This document shows, in pieces, positions 7,372 to 17,371 of a stretch of 64,000 nucleotides of DNA. Source of the DNA: an uncultured Aquimarina sp. (GTDB taxonomy: Bacteria; Bacteroidota; Bacteroidia; Flavobacteriales; Flavobacteriaceae); NCBI RefSeq assembly GCF_947496855.1, contig NZ_CANMED010000007.1, positions 62,001-126,000 on the forward strand. Direction: 5' to 3'. A program made the translations under genes and the position numbers. The first letter of the stretch is position 1; every line of letters begins with the position of its first letter. Under the pieces are notes generated by a model. The model was not told the DNA's origin and did no database searches. It saw nothing but the letters and a program-made list of their open reading frames with translations.

Positions 7372-10300
7372 ATGCAAATTAAACTAACAAAAAACATTTG
7401 GTTATTGTGTACTGTATTATGCACACTAATAACATCTAGCCAAGAAATAGAAACCTCTATTTTTTTAACCTCGAACACTGGTAATACGAAGAGTTTAAAC
7501 AATTTGTCTACAATTATTACAGAAGCTCAAAGAACTTCTAACGCTAAGTTACTTATTCTAGGAAATGCAGCATCAGAAGATGGTTTTACAAATGAAAGTT
7601 CAGAACGACAATTAAAAACCCAATTAGAAACTTTAGCTACTTTTGATAAGCACACTATTTATATTCCTGGTGCTAATGATTGGATTAAAAGAGGTAATAA
7701 AAGCATCAGGAAATTAGAAAAATATATCCAAAAAAATAGTAACGCCAAATTCTATCCAGATGATGGATGTCCAATAAAGAAAAAAGAAATTAGCGAAAAT
7801 GTAGTTTTAATTACTATTGATTCCCAATGGTATTTAGAAAACTGGAATGATCATATCTATCTTAATGAAGAATGTGATATAAAAAATAGAACACTATTCT
7901 TTCTAGAATTAGAAAGCATATTAAAAAAATCTCAGGATAAAATTAAGATCGTAGCCATTCATCATCCAATACACACTTATTCTAAGCAAGGTTTATTAGC
8001 AAATACAGCTGGAACATCTACCCAAGATTTTCAGAACAAGCAGTATCGTAATTTTAGAAACAGAATTACTACGATGGCGCGACAGAATGAAAACATAATT
8101 TTCGTATCCGGAAAGGGTGAAAATCTACAATACATAAATAAATATGGAGTCCCACAAATCATAAGTGGTGCTATTGGAAAAACAGAACGTGTTAAAAATG
8201 CGCTCGAAGGAGATTTTGCGAGTACTAAAAAAGGATACGCTAAACTGGACATCTATGCAGATGGAACAGCTAAAGTTCATTATTATTCTTTAGAAAATGG
8301 GAATATATCCTCCTTATTTAATGCAACAGTATTAAGTAACGAAAAAGTAGAAACTTCATATAAGCTAAAACCTGAAAATAGCTTTTCTGCCACTCAGAGT
8401 GCATCCGTCTATAGCACTGATGAAACTAAAAGAAGTAAATTATATAAAGGATTATGGGGACAACATTACAGAAAGTATTATAGTAAACCGGTAGAAGCCA
8501 AAGTTGCATTTTTAGATACTCTTAAAGGAGGTTTGACGCCTATTAGAAAAGGAGGAGGACATCAATCTAATTCACTTAGATTAGTAGATAAAAATGGTAA
8601 ACAATATGTAATGCGCGCATTAAGGAAAAGTGCTACAAAATTCATTCAATCTACAGCATTTCTTGATAAATATGTAGAAGAAGATCTACAAGACAGTTAT
8701 GCAGATCGATTTTTATTAGATTTCTATACAACCGCACATCCTTATACTCCTTTTGCAATCGGTACACTATCAGATGCTGTTGATGTATTTCACACTAATC
8801 CAAGCCTATATTATATTCCAAAACAAGCAGCCCTAAGAGAGTTCAATAATGGTTTCGGAGATGAATTATATCTGGTAGAAGAACGTGCAGAATCTAGTCA
8901 TAGTGATCTTGCATCTTTTGGAAAACCTAAAAAAATTCTAAGTTCTAATGATGTATTACAAGAAGTACATAAAACTGGTAAATCTTTTGTTGACGAACCC
9001 TCATACATTCGAGCACGATTATTTGACATGCTAATTGGTGACTGGGATAGACATCCCGATCAATGGAGATGGGCTTTATTTGAGAAAGAAGATGGTACAG
9101 AAATCTGTAAGCCTATTCCCCGAGATAGGGATCAAGCATTCTCCGTCTTTGATGGGACCATTGTTACCTTCCTAACTCATGCTATACCTGGATTACGAAA
9201 AATGCAATCATATGATGATCAATTACGCAGCCCTAAATGGTTTAGTCAAACCCCTTACCCATTAGATATGACTTTTATCAATGGTTCTGATTGGTCAAAA
9301 TGGAAAAAACAAGCCACTTATATTCAGAAAAGCCTTACCGATGAAGTAATCGAAAACGCTTTCGAAAATGTTCCTGAAGAAATGAAAGGCGAAACCATCA
9401 ATGATATCAAAAATAAACTGAAAGGACGAAGATCCAATATTGTTGATATTGCTCAGGAATACTATAAACATTTAAACAATTTTGAAGTAATTGCTGGTAC
9501 TTTAAAAGATGATATTTTCACTATAAAAAGACTCCCCAATGGCCAGACCAATATAGAAATACAAAGAAAAGATATTGGTATTTTGAACAGAACATTCAAT
9601 AAAGAAGAAACTAAAGAAATTTGGTTATATGGATTAGATGGTAACGATACTTTTAATGTGGAAGGAAAAGGTGATAACCTAATTAATATAAAAGCAATTG
9701 GTGGTAAGAAAAACGATACATACAACTTTAAAAACACTAAGAAAATAAAATTATATGATTATAAAAATAAAAATAACACCATTGTAAATAAACGTTCTAA
9801 AAAATGGTTGGTAGATGATTATGATACTAATAATTATGATTACAAAAAAAGAAAATACTCCTTTAATCAAATACTTCCATTAATAGCGTTTAATCCCGAT
9901 GATGGACTACGAGTTGGTGTATTAGACAATTTCACTTATTATGGATTACAAAGAAATCCATTTACCCAAAAACATTCTATTAGTGCATCTTTCTATACAG
10001 GTTCAGGAGGATTTGATGTATCTTATAAAGGTGAATTTTCTCATATTTTTCATAATTGGAATTTTGGTATAGAAGGTTTATATACGAGTCCAAGTTTTGC
10101 TCAAAACTTCTTTGGTTTTGGTAATGAAACAGATTATGACAGAGATGCTGTTGATTTAGATTTTAATCGAGTTAGACTTAGAAAATGGAACGCCGCAATT
10201 TCTCTAATTTGGAGAGGAAGAGATGGAGGATATTTTCAATTTAAGCCTTTAATAGAATCCTTCGAATTGGAAAACACAAATGGCCGTTTTGTTAATAATA

Positions 10301-10899
10301 TATCTATAACTAATGATATTTTTGATCAGCAAACCTATGCAGGTGCAGAAGTAACCTACAGTTTCAAGAACAAAAATGACATCGCTTTTCCAACATTGGG
10401 GATGGAGGTAGGGCTTACCGCGGGTTATAAAACAGCTATCGATGGAAGTGATAATAGTTTTGGCTATATAGAACCTAAAATTGATATTAACCATAAATTA
10501 AATAAAAAAGGAAACCTAGTATTTGCTACAGAAATCGGAGGAGAAGTGCTTTTAGGTGATGATTTCGAATTTTATCATGGCGCACAGATTGGAGGCGTAA
10601 AAGGGTTACGAGGTTTTAGAAATGAACGTTTTGTTGGTAAATATTCTTTATATCAAAATACTGATTTACGATTAAAACTTGGTAAATTTAAGACAAGTTT
10701 TATTCCTCTTAAATATGGACTAACAGGAGGATTTGATTATGGTAGAGTCTGGTTAGAAAACGATAATTCTGATAAATGGCACAATAGTGTAGGAGGATCT
10801 TTTTGGATTAGTGGACTAGATTCTTTTACCGCTAATTTAGGGTATTACGCAAGTTCTGATGGTGGAAGAATAGCATTTGTTCTTGGATTTGCTTTTTAG
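7372..10899 (+). CDS. metallophosphoesterase / BamA-like outer-membrane protein
   Basis: A 1175-residue secreted protein. The signal peptide (about 1-22) is followed by a calcineurin-like phosphoesterase region (about 24-320; GNAASEDG, PGANDW, IHHPIHTYS, VSGKGENLQY), a middle alpha/beta region (about 340-700), then a C-terminal beta barrel (about 870-1175) of the surface-antigen/Omp85 type ending in FVLGFAF with a terminal Phe. Bacteroidota have a family of such phosphoesterase-barrel proteins in the outer membrane. The usual first DxH metal motif is not evident near the N-terminus, so the enzyme may be degenerate. It lies 19 bp after the previous operon. Confidence 0.8.
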   Translation: MQIKLTKNIWLLCTVLCTLITSSQEIETSIFLTSNTGNTKSLNNLSTIITEAQRTSNAKLLILGNAASEDGFTNESSERQLKTQLETLATFDKHTIYIPGANDWIKRGNKSIRKLEKYIQKNSNAKFYPDDGCPIKKKEISENVVLITIDSQWYLENWNDHIYLNEECDIKNRTLFFLELESILKKSQDKIKIVAIHHPIHTYSKQGLLANTAGTSTQDFQNKQYRNFRNRITTMARQNENIIFVSGKGENLQYINKYGVPQIISGAIGKTERVKNALEGDFASTKKGYAKLDIYADGTAKVHYYSLENGNISSLFNATVLSNEKVETSYKLKPENSFSATQSASVYSTDETKRSKLYKGLWGQHYRKYYSKPVEAKVAFLDTLKGGLTPIRKGGGHQSNSLRLVDKNGKQYVMRALRKSATKFIQSTAFLDKYVEEDLQDSYADRFLLDFYTTAHPYTPFAIGTLSDAVDVFHTNPSLYYIPKQAALREFNNGFGDELYLVEERAESSHSDLASFGKPKKILSSNDVLQEVHKTGKSFVDEPSYIRARLFDMLIGDWDRHPDQWRWALFEKEDGTEICKPIPRDRDQAFSVFDGTIVTFLTHAIPGLRKMQSYDDQLRSPKWFSQTPYPLDMTFINGSDWSKWKKQATYIQKSLTDEVIENAFENVPEEMKGETINDIKNKLKGRRSNIVDIAQEYYKHLNNFEVIAGTLKDDIFTIKRLPNGQTNIEIQRKDIGILNRTFNKEETKEIWLYGLDGNDTFNVEGKGDNLINIKAIGGKKNDTYNFKNTKKIKLYDYKNKNNTIVNKRSKKWLVDDYDTNNYDYKKRKYSFNQILPLIAFNPDDGLRVGVLDNFTYYGLQRNPFTQKHSISASFYTGSGGFDVSYKGEFSHIFHNWNFGIEGLYTSPSFAQNFFGFGNETDYDRDAVDLDFNRVRLRKWNAAISLIWRGRDGGYFQFKPLIESFELENTNGRFVNNISITNDIFDQQTYAGAEVTYSFKNKNDIAFPTLGMEVGLTAGYKTAIDGSDNSFGYIEPKIDINHKLNKKGNLVFATEIGGEVLLGDDFEFYHGAQIGGVKGLRGFRNERFVGKYSLYQNTDLRLKLGKFKTSFIPLKYGLTGGFDYGRVWLENDNSDKWHNSVGGSFWISGLDSFTANLGYYASSDGGRIAFVLGFAF

Positions 10900-11022
10900 G
10901 CGATTATTAGCATTTAATGAAAGTTCTGTTAAAACTTTATATGACCAAATAACATAATTAATTGTTTGGATCAATTACTAAATAAACTTTAAGTAACTAA
11001 CATAAAAAAATTAAGACAACAT

Positions 11023-12633
11023 ATGAAAAAACCAGTAGCAATTGCAAAGATCAGTAATTTAGAAAACAAAGAACCCGCTCATGCTTTAGTAAATGGATTG
11101 GACTTAGTTATCGTAAAGTTTGATGAAGAAATATCCGTACTATATGGAAGATGCCTACATAGAGGTGCATTAATGGCCGATGGGCATATAGATGGACATA
11201 ATCTAATCTGTGGTGTTCACGGTTGGGATTATAGAGTTGACACGGGTGTTTCTGAATATAACAATGAAGAGGTGCTACACAAATTTAGTACTAAAATCGA
11301 TGAAGATACTTTATATGTAGATCAATCTGAAATTGACAATTATCTTATTGATCAACCTCAACCATTTAATAGAGATGAATATTTAGGAGCCTATGCAGAT
11401 ACACATCCAGAAGAAACAGAACCATATACTGGATACATAAAAGAATTGGCGAAAAATGGATTAAAAAACCTGGGGCATCATGGCTTTTCTGCCTCTATGG
11501 GTGTAGATAGAAATACATTACCTAAATGGAATGATATTCAGTTTTTGCCTGCTCAATTAGCTAGTAGACCTTTATTAGATCATGAAGTAGTAGCTACCAA
11601 AGTCGTGATTGGTTCTAAAGCAAAGAAACCTTTACATCTAGATATTCCTTTATTTGTTAGTGATATGAGTTTTGGAGCTTTATCTAGAGAAGCTAAAATT
11701 GCCTTATCCAGAGGTGCCGAAATGGCTGGAACCGGAATTTGTTCCGGAGAAGGTGGTATGTTACCACAGGAACAAGAAAACAACACCAAGTATTTTTATG
11801 AATTGGCATCAGCCCAGTTTGGTTTTTCTTGGGATAAATTGGATAAAGTACAAGCCTTTCATTTTAAAGGAGGACAAGGAGCAAAAACCGGTACAGGTGG
11901 TCACTTACCAGGAAGTAAGGTAAGTAAAGAAATTGCAGAAGTTAGAGGTTTAAAGCAAGGAGAAACTGCTATTTCTCCCGCAACTTTTCCTGATTTTCAC
12001 GGTGTAAAAGATTTCAAAGACTTTGCAAAACAAGTACGTGAACGAACTGGTGGAATACCAATTGGTTTTAAAATTGCAGCCAGTCATATCGAAAAAGATA
12101 TTCAGTTTGCGCTGGATGTTGGTGTAGATTATATCATTCTAGATGGTCGTGGAGGAGGAACTGGTTCTGCTCCTACCATTTTGCGAGACAACATTAATGT
12201 GCCAACCATACCTGCTTTAGCTAGAGCTAGGAAATACCTTGATAAAGTAGGCGCTACAGATGTTACCTTAATTATCACCGGAGGATTAAGAATAGCAGAA
12301 GATTTTGCAAAAGCAATGATGCTTGGTGCAGATGCTATCGCAGTATCTAATTCAGCATTACAAGCCATCGGTTGTTTAGGGATGCGTGCCTGTGGAAGCA
12401 ACAATTGTCCAGTAGGTATCGCAACGCAAAAAGAATCTTTAAGAAGCAGATTGATTATAGAATCTTCGGCAAAGCAATTACATAACTATTTTGATGCAAC
12501 TAATGATCTTATTAAAGTAGTTGCAAGAGCCTGTGGATACGATGATGTTTCAAAATTCAATCATGATGATTTATCAACTTTTGATCGAGATATGCATAAA
12601 TTAACTGGTATTAACTATGCAGGCGTACTCTAG
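11023..12633 (+). CDS. Rieske [2Fe-2S] / FMN-dependent glutamate-synthase-like fusion protein
   Basis: A 536-residue fusion. Residues 1-110 form a Rieske domain with the ligands C44-x-H46 and C63-x2-H66 (CLHRG, CGVHGWD). Residues about 150-520 form a GltS-type FMN barrel, with GGQGAKTGTGGHLPG, GRGGGTGSAP, and CLGMRACGSNNCPVG near residue 450, which keeps the C-x5-C-x4-C spacing of the 3Fe-4S cluster. Glutamine amidotransferase and NADPH subunits are absent, so the substrate is not necessarily glutamate; an electron-transfer or oxidoreductase role is more likely. It heads a nine-gene operon and overlaps the next gene by 17 bp. Confidence 0.9.
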   Translation: MKKPVAIAKISNLENKEPAHALVNGLDLVIVKFDEEISVLYGRCLHRGALMADGHIDGHNLICGVHGWDYRVDTGVSEYNNEEVLHKFSTKIDEDTLYVDQSEIDNYLIDQPQPFNRDEYLGAYADTHPEETEPYTGYIKELAKNGLKNLGHHGFSASMGVDRNTLPKWNDIQFLPAQLASRPLLDHEVVATKVVIGSKAKKPLHLDIPLFVSDMSFGALSREAKIALSRGAEMAGTGICSGEGGMLPQEQENNTKYFYELASAQFGFSWDKLDKVQAFHFKGGQGAKTGTGGHLPGSKVSKEIAEVRGLKQGETAISPATFPDFHGVKDFKDFAKQVRERTGGIPIGFKIAASHIEKDIQFALDVGVDYIILDGRGGGTGSAPTILRDNINVPTIPALARARKYLDKVGATDVTLIITGGLRIAEDFAKAMMLGADAIAVSNSALQAIGCLGMRACGSNNCPVGIATQKESLRSRLIIESSAKQLHNYFDATNDLIKVVARACGYDDVSKFNHDDLSTFDRDMHKLTGINYAGVL

Positions 12634-13153
12634 TCATACAAAACAATTGTTACTATATCTTGGATTATTATTAATCCATAATACTAGTAATGCGCAACAA
12701 GAACTAATGGCTGGATTCGGTCCTTCGGTAGAATTAGAAGAAGGAATCATTGGAGTTAACGCAAGATTATTTTATGGTGTAAATGAAAAAATCTGTTTTG
12801 GCCCAGAAGCTACGTTTTTTCCTTATCAGGAAATTAATAGTGATTATGAACTAACGATTACGGATCTAAATTTTAACGCGCACTATATCGTAGAATTGTC
12901 TCATAAAATTGGGATATACCCTCTTTCAGGAGTCAATTATACAATTGAGAAAGAACGATTAATTGAGCGAACTGATGAAAGTGAGAAAGACGAATCTTTT
13001 GGATGGAACTATGGATTTGGAGCTCATTATAAAGTAGGTGATTTATTTGCTTTTGCGGAGTATAAAGGTGTTACAGGAAAACTAAATGATGAATTCATAA
13101 CAGTTGGAGTCATATTTACTTTATCCAAACATAAAGAAAACACAGGTGATTAA
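12617..13153 (+). CDS. small outer-membrane beta-barrel-like protein
   Basis: A 178-residue exported protein. Its start lies 17 bp inside the preceding gene and gives a signal peptide (LLLYLGLLLIHNTSNAQ). The mature part alternates short amphipathic strands with aromatic ends (LFYGVNEKICFGPEATFF, FGAHYKVGDLFAFAEYKG), as in eight-stranded barrels. The position after the Rieske-GltS gene links it to the redox operon, but its role is unknown. Confidence 0.6.
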   Translation: MQAYSSHTKQLLLYLGLLLIHNTSNAQQELMAGFGPSVELEEGIIGVNARLFYGVNEKICFGPEATFFPYQEINSDYELTITDLNFNAHYIVELSHKIGIYPLSGVNYTIEKERLIERTDESEKDESFGWNYGFGAHYKVGDLFAFAEYKGVTGKLNDEFITVGVIFTLSKHKENTGD

Positions 13154-13192
13154 TTTTTTAATAAAACAACATAAACTAATAAAACCAATATT

Positions 13193-13939
13193 ATGACAGC
13201 TCAAATGCACTTAGCAGCTCAATATCTTGCTGCTGCTGGGATAAGTTTTGTAGATAAAAAAGACGATGATAGTCATACAAATCTTGGATTCTCAGTAGAA
13301 AAAGGGACACTTTATACAAGGGAATTAGATAATAAACCAATTATTCTTTCTCTTAGTTATGATCTTTTTACATTAGAATGGAATGACTCCAGTTCTAAAA
13401 GTACATTACGATTAGACGGAACCACTCATGCAGAAGTTGTACAATGGATTAATCGAATGGCTAAGAATAGTGATATCACTGTTCCATATTCTTATGACAT
13501 TCACTATGAACTACCTTATCAAATTAGCGATGACTATGTATTCAAGTTACAAGATGCTTCAGCACTTCATCAATTAAAAAAACATAGAGTACTGGCATAC
13601 GAAATCATAAGGGAGTTTTTAGACCGTAATAAACTAGATTCTGAGATCAGAATATGGCCTCATCATTTTGACACTGGAGCTTTTGCCCCTTTAGAAGACG
13701 AAGCTGGTCTTTCTATCGGATTAGGTTTAGCAATTCCTGATGAAGCTCACAATGAATATTACTTTTATATAAGTGCCTACCAAGGTCACGATAGTGTAGA
13801 TACCGCAAACTTTAAATTGCTATCTCTTGGAGAATGGAAAAATGAAGGCTTTAAAGGTGCTATTCTATCTGTTTCTGGTGTGCATAAAAACAATGGAGTT
13901 ACTTTTTTCGAAGAAGCTCTTTCTACATATAAAAACTAA
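13193..13939 (+). CDS. hypothetical protein
   Basis: A 248-residue soluble protein with no signal peptide. The N-terminal half is mostly beta; a helical linker follows at about 120-145, and the C-terminal half holds the RIWPHHFDTGAF segment, a His-rich metal-site-like motif. I am not sure of the family; WPHHFD resembles motifs in DUF5996-like proteins. It sits 39 bp after the barrel gene and 5 bp before the DUF2721 gene in the Rieske operon. Confidence 0.6.
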   Translation: MTAQMHLAAQYLAAAGISFVDKKDDDSHTNLGFSVEKGTLYTRELDNKPIILSLSYDLFTLEWNDSSSKSTLRLDGTTHAEVVQWINRMAKNSDITVPYSYDIHYELPYQISDDYVFKLQDASALHQLKKHRVLAYEIIREFLDRNKLDSEIRIWPHHFDTGAFAPLEDEAGLSIGLGLAIPDEAHNEYYFYISAYQGHDSVDTANFKLLSLGEWKNEGFKGAILSVSGVHKNNGVTFFEEALSTYKN

Positions 13940-13944
13940 AAATC

Positions 13945-14328
13945 ATGGAGCATTGGTATCTTCCAGCGACTATCATACCAGGTATTGGACTGTTGATATT
14001 ATCAACCTCTAATCTTTTAGTTAATCTAAGTACAGAAATTAAAACATTAATTACTGAAGATCCAATAAAAGAAAAACTAATTGAACGAAAACTAAGACAA
14101 CTTAAGCTACTAAACAGTGCGATGGTTTTTTTATATGTTGCGGTTGCTAGTTTTGTAATTTCTGCTTTAGTTTCCGGAATTTATAAGAGTATCGAAACCC
14201 ATTTTAATGCTACAATATATATTACTATCGCTGGTATTATCAGCGCCTTATTAGGTTTAATAGCCCTCATTTTATATTCATTTAGGGCAGTAAAAATCCG
14301 ACAAGATCAATATCTCAATAAATGCTAA
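13945..14328 (+). CDS. DUF2721-like membrane protein
   Basis: A 127-residue protein with three membrane helices (about 8-26, 55-80, 90-115). The first helix is followed by the charged stretch NLSTEIKTLITEDPIKEKLIERKLRQL, placed as in DUF2721 proteins. Function is unknown in the family. It lies 5 bp after the previous gene and 18 bp before the Rieske-ThDP gene. Confidence 0.65.
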   Translation: MEHWYLPATIIPGIGLLILSTSNLLVNLSTEIKTLITEDPIKEKLIERKLRQLKLLNSAMVFLYVAVASFVISALVSGIYKSIETHFNATIYITIAGIISALLGLIALILYSFRAVKIRQDQYLNKC

Positions 14329-14346
14329 CATCTTAAAAAAATAATC

Positions 14347-16302
14347 ATGACTTCAAAAAAAGAAACTGTTTGGTATAAAGTGCTCGATAACAAAGACAGA
14401 CTTCCCGAAGGAAGAGTACAGACCGTGACCGCTGGTCACCAAGGTGTTTGTCTCACTCATTATAAAGGTAAATTCTCTGCTTTGGATAATAGATGTCCAC
14501 ATCAAGGAGGTCCTCTAGGGGAAGGTTCTATAGAAAATGGTTTATTGCGCTGTCCATGGCACGGATGGGATTTTGATCCTTGTACCGGATTACCGCCAGG
14601 AGGTTATGATGACGGTGTTACTACTTTTGAAGTAAAAGAAGATGGAGATGCTATCTTAGTTGGTATTCCTGAAGAGCCTAAACATGAGGACACTATTTCT
14701 GATGTCATGATACAAACTATGGTTAATTGGGGTGTTGATACCGTTTTTGGAATGGTAGGCCACTCTAATCTTGGTGTTGCGGATGCTATGATGCGATTAG
14801 AAGAACAAGGGAAACTACAGTATTTCGGGATTCGTCATGAAGGAGCCGCAGCATTTGCTGCATCAGCTTATGGAAAATTAATGGGTAAACCAGCAGTATG
14901 CTTTGGTATTGCAGGACCTGGTTCTACCAATATGTTCACAGGTATGTGGGATGCTAAAGTAGATAGAGCTCCATTACTAGCTTTTTCTGGACAAGTAAAT
15001 ACGCAAGTGATGGGAACTGGAGCGTTTCAGGAAGTAGATTTAGTGAAAGCATTCCAGACCGTGGCAGATTTTAATCATGCAGTACAGCAAAACTCAAAAC
15101 ATAGTGAATTAATGAGTTTAGCTGTCAAAAGTGCTTTACTAAATAGAAATGTATCACATATTACGTTTCCTGATGAAGTAGCATTTATGCCAAAAACAGT
15201 AGGTGAACAAGCACAAACCCCTGAAGGAAGGATAACTCCAATGAATATTTCTCCTCCAAAACAAATGGTTGCTAAAGCAGTTTCGATGATTTCGGAATCA
15301 AAGAAACCAGCTATTATCGTAGGTCATGGAGCAAGATTTCATATGAAAGCCATTACTGCTTTTGCAGATAAATTAAAATGCCCAGTCATTACTACCTTCA
15401 AAGGAAAAGGTCTTATTGCAGATAATCACGAATTAGGATGTGGTGTATTAGGTCGTAGTGGGACTCCTATTGCATCTTGGTTTATGAATGAAAGTGATTT
15501 ATTGATTGTATTTGGAGCTTCTTTTTCTAACCATACTGGGATTACTCCTAAGAAGCCTATAATACAGGTGGATTATGACCCAACAGCATTGAGTAAGTTT
15601 CATAAAGTAGATGCAGCGTTATGGGGAGAAATCTCAGAAACATTATCGCTGATAGAAGAACAAACAGAAAACAACATCAATACCATAGATAGAAGACCTG
15701 AGATTGCAGAACGATGGGATATCTGGAAACAAGAAAAAGCAAATAGGTTAAAGGATCAAAGTGATAAAGGGATCAGCTCTATCGCAGTATTCGAGGCGAT
15801 GAATAAAGTCACTCCAGAAAATGCTGTAATCGCAGTAGATGTTGGAAACAACACCTACTCATTCGGACGTTATTTCGAGCCTAAAAACCAATCTATTTTA
15901 ATGTCAGGATATCTAGGGTCTATAGGATTTTCGTTACCAGCTGCTATGGGAGCTTGGGCTGCACAAGGAAAAGAAAGACCAATCTGGTCTGTATCCGGTG
16001 ATGGCGGTTTTGGTCAATATTTAGGTGAAATGATGACGTTGGTTAAATACAATATGAATATCAAACACGTATTGTTAAACAACTCGGAATTAGGAAAAAT
16101 TTCTAAAGAACAAAAAGCTGCAGAAGTAGATGTATGGCAAACATCACTGCACAACGTAAGTTTTGCGAAATATGCAGAAAACTGTGGCGCCTTAGGGATT
16201 AAAGTGACTAAAAAAGAAGACCTAATTCCTGCATTAGAAAAACTAAGAGACCATGATGGCCCAGCATTACTCGAAATAATTACAGACGTAAACCTTATAT
16301 AA
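14347..16302 (+). CDS. Rieske [2Fe-2S] / thiamine-diphosphate enzyme fusion (pyruvate-oxidase-like)
   Basis: A 651-residue fusion. Residues 1-110 are a Rieske domain (C50-x-H52 and C69-x2-H72, in NRCPHQGG and CPWHGWD). Residues about 120-650 are a ThDP-dependent decarboxylase/oxidase of the acetolactate-synthase/PoxB class: Pyr domain with GIRHEGAAAFAASAYGK (catalytic Glu), central Rossmann-like domain, and PP domain with the GDGGFGQ...NNSELGK motif near residue 550 for Mg-ThDP. The Rieske domain could take electrons from the carboligase intermediate. The true reaction cannot be read from sequence. Same operon as the Rieske-GltS fusion, so two enzymes here gained the same type of redox module. 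Confidence 0.9.
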   Translation: MTSKKETVWYKVLDNKDRLPEGRVQTVTAGHQGVCLTHYKGKFSALDNRCPHQGGPLGEGSIENGLLRCPWHGWDFDPCTGLPPGGYDDGVTTFEVKEDGDAILVGIPEEPKHEDTISDVMIQTMVNWGVDTVFGMVGHSNLGVADAMMRLEEQGKLQYFGIRHEGAAAFAASAYGKLMGKPAVCFGIAGPGSTNMFTGMWDAKVDRAPLLAFSGQVNTQVMGTGAFQEVDLVKAFQTVADFNHAVQQNSKHSELMSLAVKSALLNRNVSHITFPDEVAFMPKTVGEQAQTPEGRITPMNISPPKQMVAKAVSMISESKKPAIIVGHGARFHMKAITAFADKLKCPVITTFKGKGLIADNHELGCGVLGRSGTPIASWFMNESDLLIVFGASFSNHTGITPKKPIIQVDYDPTALSKFHKVDAALWGEISETLSLIEEQTENNINTIDRRPEIAERWDIWKQEKANRLKDQSDKGISSIAVFEAMNKVTPENAVIAVDVGNNTYSFGRYFEPKNQSILMSGYLGSIGFSLPAAMGAWAAQGKERPIWSVSGDGGFGQYLGEMMTLVKYNMNIKHVLLNNSELGKISKEQKAAEVDVWQTSLHNVSFAKYAENCGALGIKVTKKEDLIPALEKLRDHDGPALLEIITDVNLI

Positions 16303-16316
16303 TTAAAATTTAACAA

Positions 16317-16700
16317 ATGATTCAAAATTTAAACGACGAAATAGCTGCTCAAGAATATGATATAGTGTCATTTTTCGATAAAAGGCCTAAAAAAGGAAAA
16401 AACACTATTAGTTCTTATTATAATGAAGCAACCTATTATTTTTCAACGGAAGATAACAAGAAAAGGTTTGAAGAATCCCCATAGTCTTTTGCACCGCAAT
16501 ACGGTGGCTTCTGTGCCATTGCCATGTCTGAAGATAAACAGGTAAACCCAAGCCCTAAAAGTTGGGAAATAAGAGATGGTAAGCTATACTTTTTTACTCG
16601 ATTATTTTTTGGAATTATTGACGCCAAAAGGCAATGGGTAAAAGATCCTGCCACGAAAATGTACCTTGCTGATAAAGCATATGAAAAAATGAATTTATAA
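16317..16700 (+). pseudogene. YHS-domain protein interrupted by TAG
   Basis: From the ATG at 16317, 127 codons read as a YHS-domain protein with one in-frame TAG at codon 56 (16482-16484). Before it: YDIVSFF...NEATYYFSTEDNKKRF; after it: SFAPQYGGFCAIAMS...PKSWEIRDGKLYFF, ending at TAA 16700. Both halves align with the family (copper/metal-binding YHS proteins with APQYGGYCA), so the TAG replaces one residue between Pro and Ser, where the family often has Glu or Ala. It is either a recent nonsense mutation or a read-through site. It is in the Rieske operon, 14 bp after the ThDP gene and 15 bp before the channel gene. Confidence 0.8.
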
Positions 16701-16715
16701 CTATTCTCAGTATTC

Positions 16716-17369
16716 ATGAAAAAAACACTAGAAATATTAAACACCTATAAGTACTTAATAGCACTTATCAGTGTGTTTAATTTTCTCTTGACTCCGATTC
16801 ACGCTACACTATCTAAAATGTATCCCGCTCATGCAGTGGTCCTTAATTATACACTTGTAATTCTTGCAAGTTCGTTAATTGCCTCTGATACTAAAACAAG
16901 AATCAGAACTCATATATTAGGTTTCATAGCATTGGTATTTATTTGGTTAGAATTTTCTAAACCCGATATGCAGCTGATAAAAGTATTTCGTTTAGTATCC
17001 TCATTTCTTTTATTTTCATACTTCTGCTTTTTATTATTACAACAATTAAAAAAAATAGATAAAATAAACCTTCAGTTTATTCTTGGTCCTATTTTAGGAT
17101 TCATCTATTTAGGTATCATTGGTGGAATCCTTTTTGAAACCATTCATTTTATCGATCCTGGGTCATTTCATCTAAGAGGAGATTATTCGGGATATATCTT
17201 TTATTACTTTAGTTTTATAAGTATTACTACAGTTGGATATGGTGATATTACTCCTCTTACTCCACAAGCACAATCCATCACCTTAGTAATGAATATTATT
17301 GGTCAGTTTTATTTGGCCATTGTTATTGCAGTCTTTGTTGGAAAATACATTAATGTAAAATCTAAATAA
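16716..17369 (+). CDS. ion channel family protein (K+ channel)
   Basis: A 217-residue membrane protein with about six helices. The last two flank a pore loop with the potassium selectivity filter TTVGYGD (near residue 171), as in ion-trans_2 channels. No cytoplasmic RCK or CNB domain follows, so gating must be intrinsic or by a partner. It lies 2 bp before the cation/proton antiporter gene, pointing to ion or pH homeostasis as one output of this operon. Confidence 0.85.
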   Translation: MKKTLEILNTYKYLIALISVFNFLLTPIHATLSKMYPAHAVVLNYTLVILASSLIASDTKTRIRTHILGFIALVFIWLEFSKPDMQLIKVFRLVSSFLLFSYFCFLLLQQLKKIDKINLQFILGPILGFIYLGIIGGILFETIHFIDPGSFHLRGDYSGYIFYYFSFISITTVGYGDITPLTPQAQSITLVMNIIGQFYLAIVIAVFVGKYINVKSK

Positions 17370-17371
17370 CC

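Noticed and set aside
11580..11923. Overlapping frames inside the Rieske-GltS gene on both strands
   Set aside because: Shadows of a strongly conserved coding region; no start context or homology.
16482..16484. Selenocysteine or pyrrolysine insertion at the YHS stop
   Set aside because: Selenocysteine needs TGA; pyrrolysine systems are not known in Bacteroidota, and the position is not a catalytic residue in the family. A nonsense mutation is simpler.
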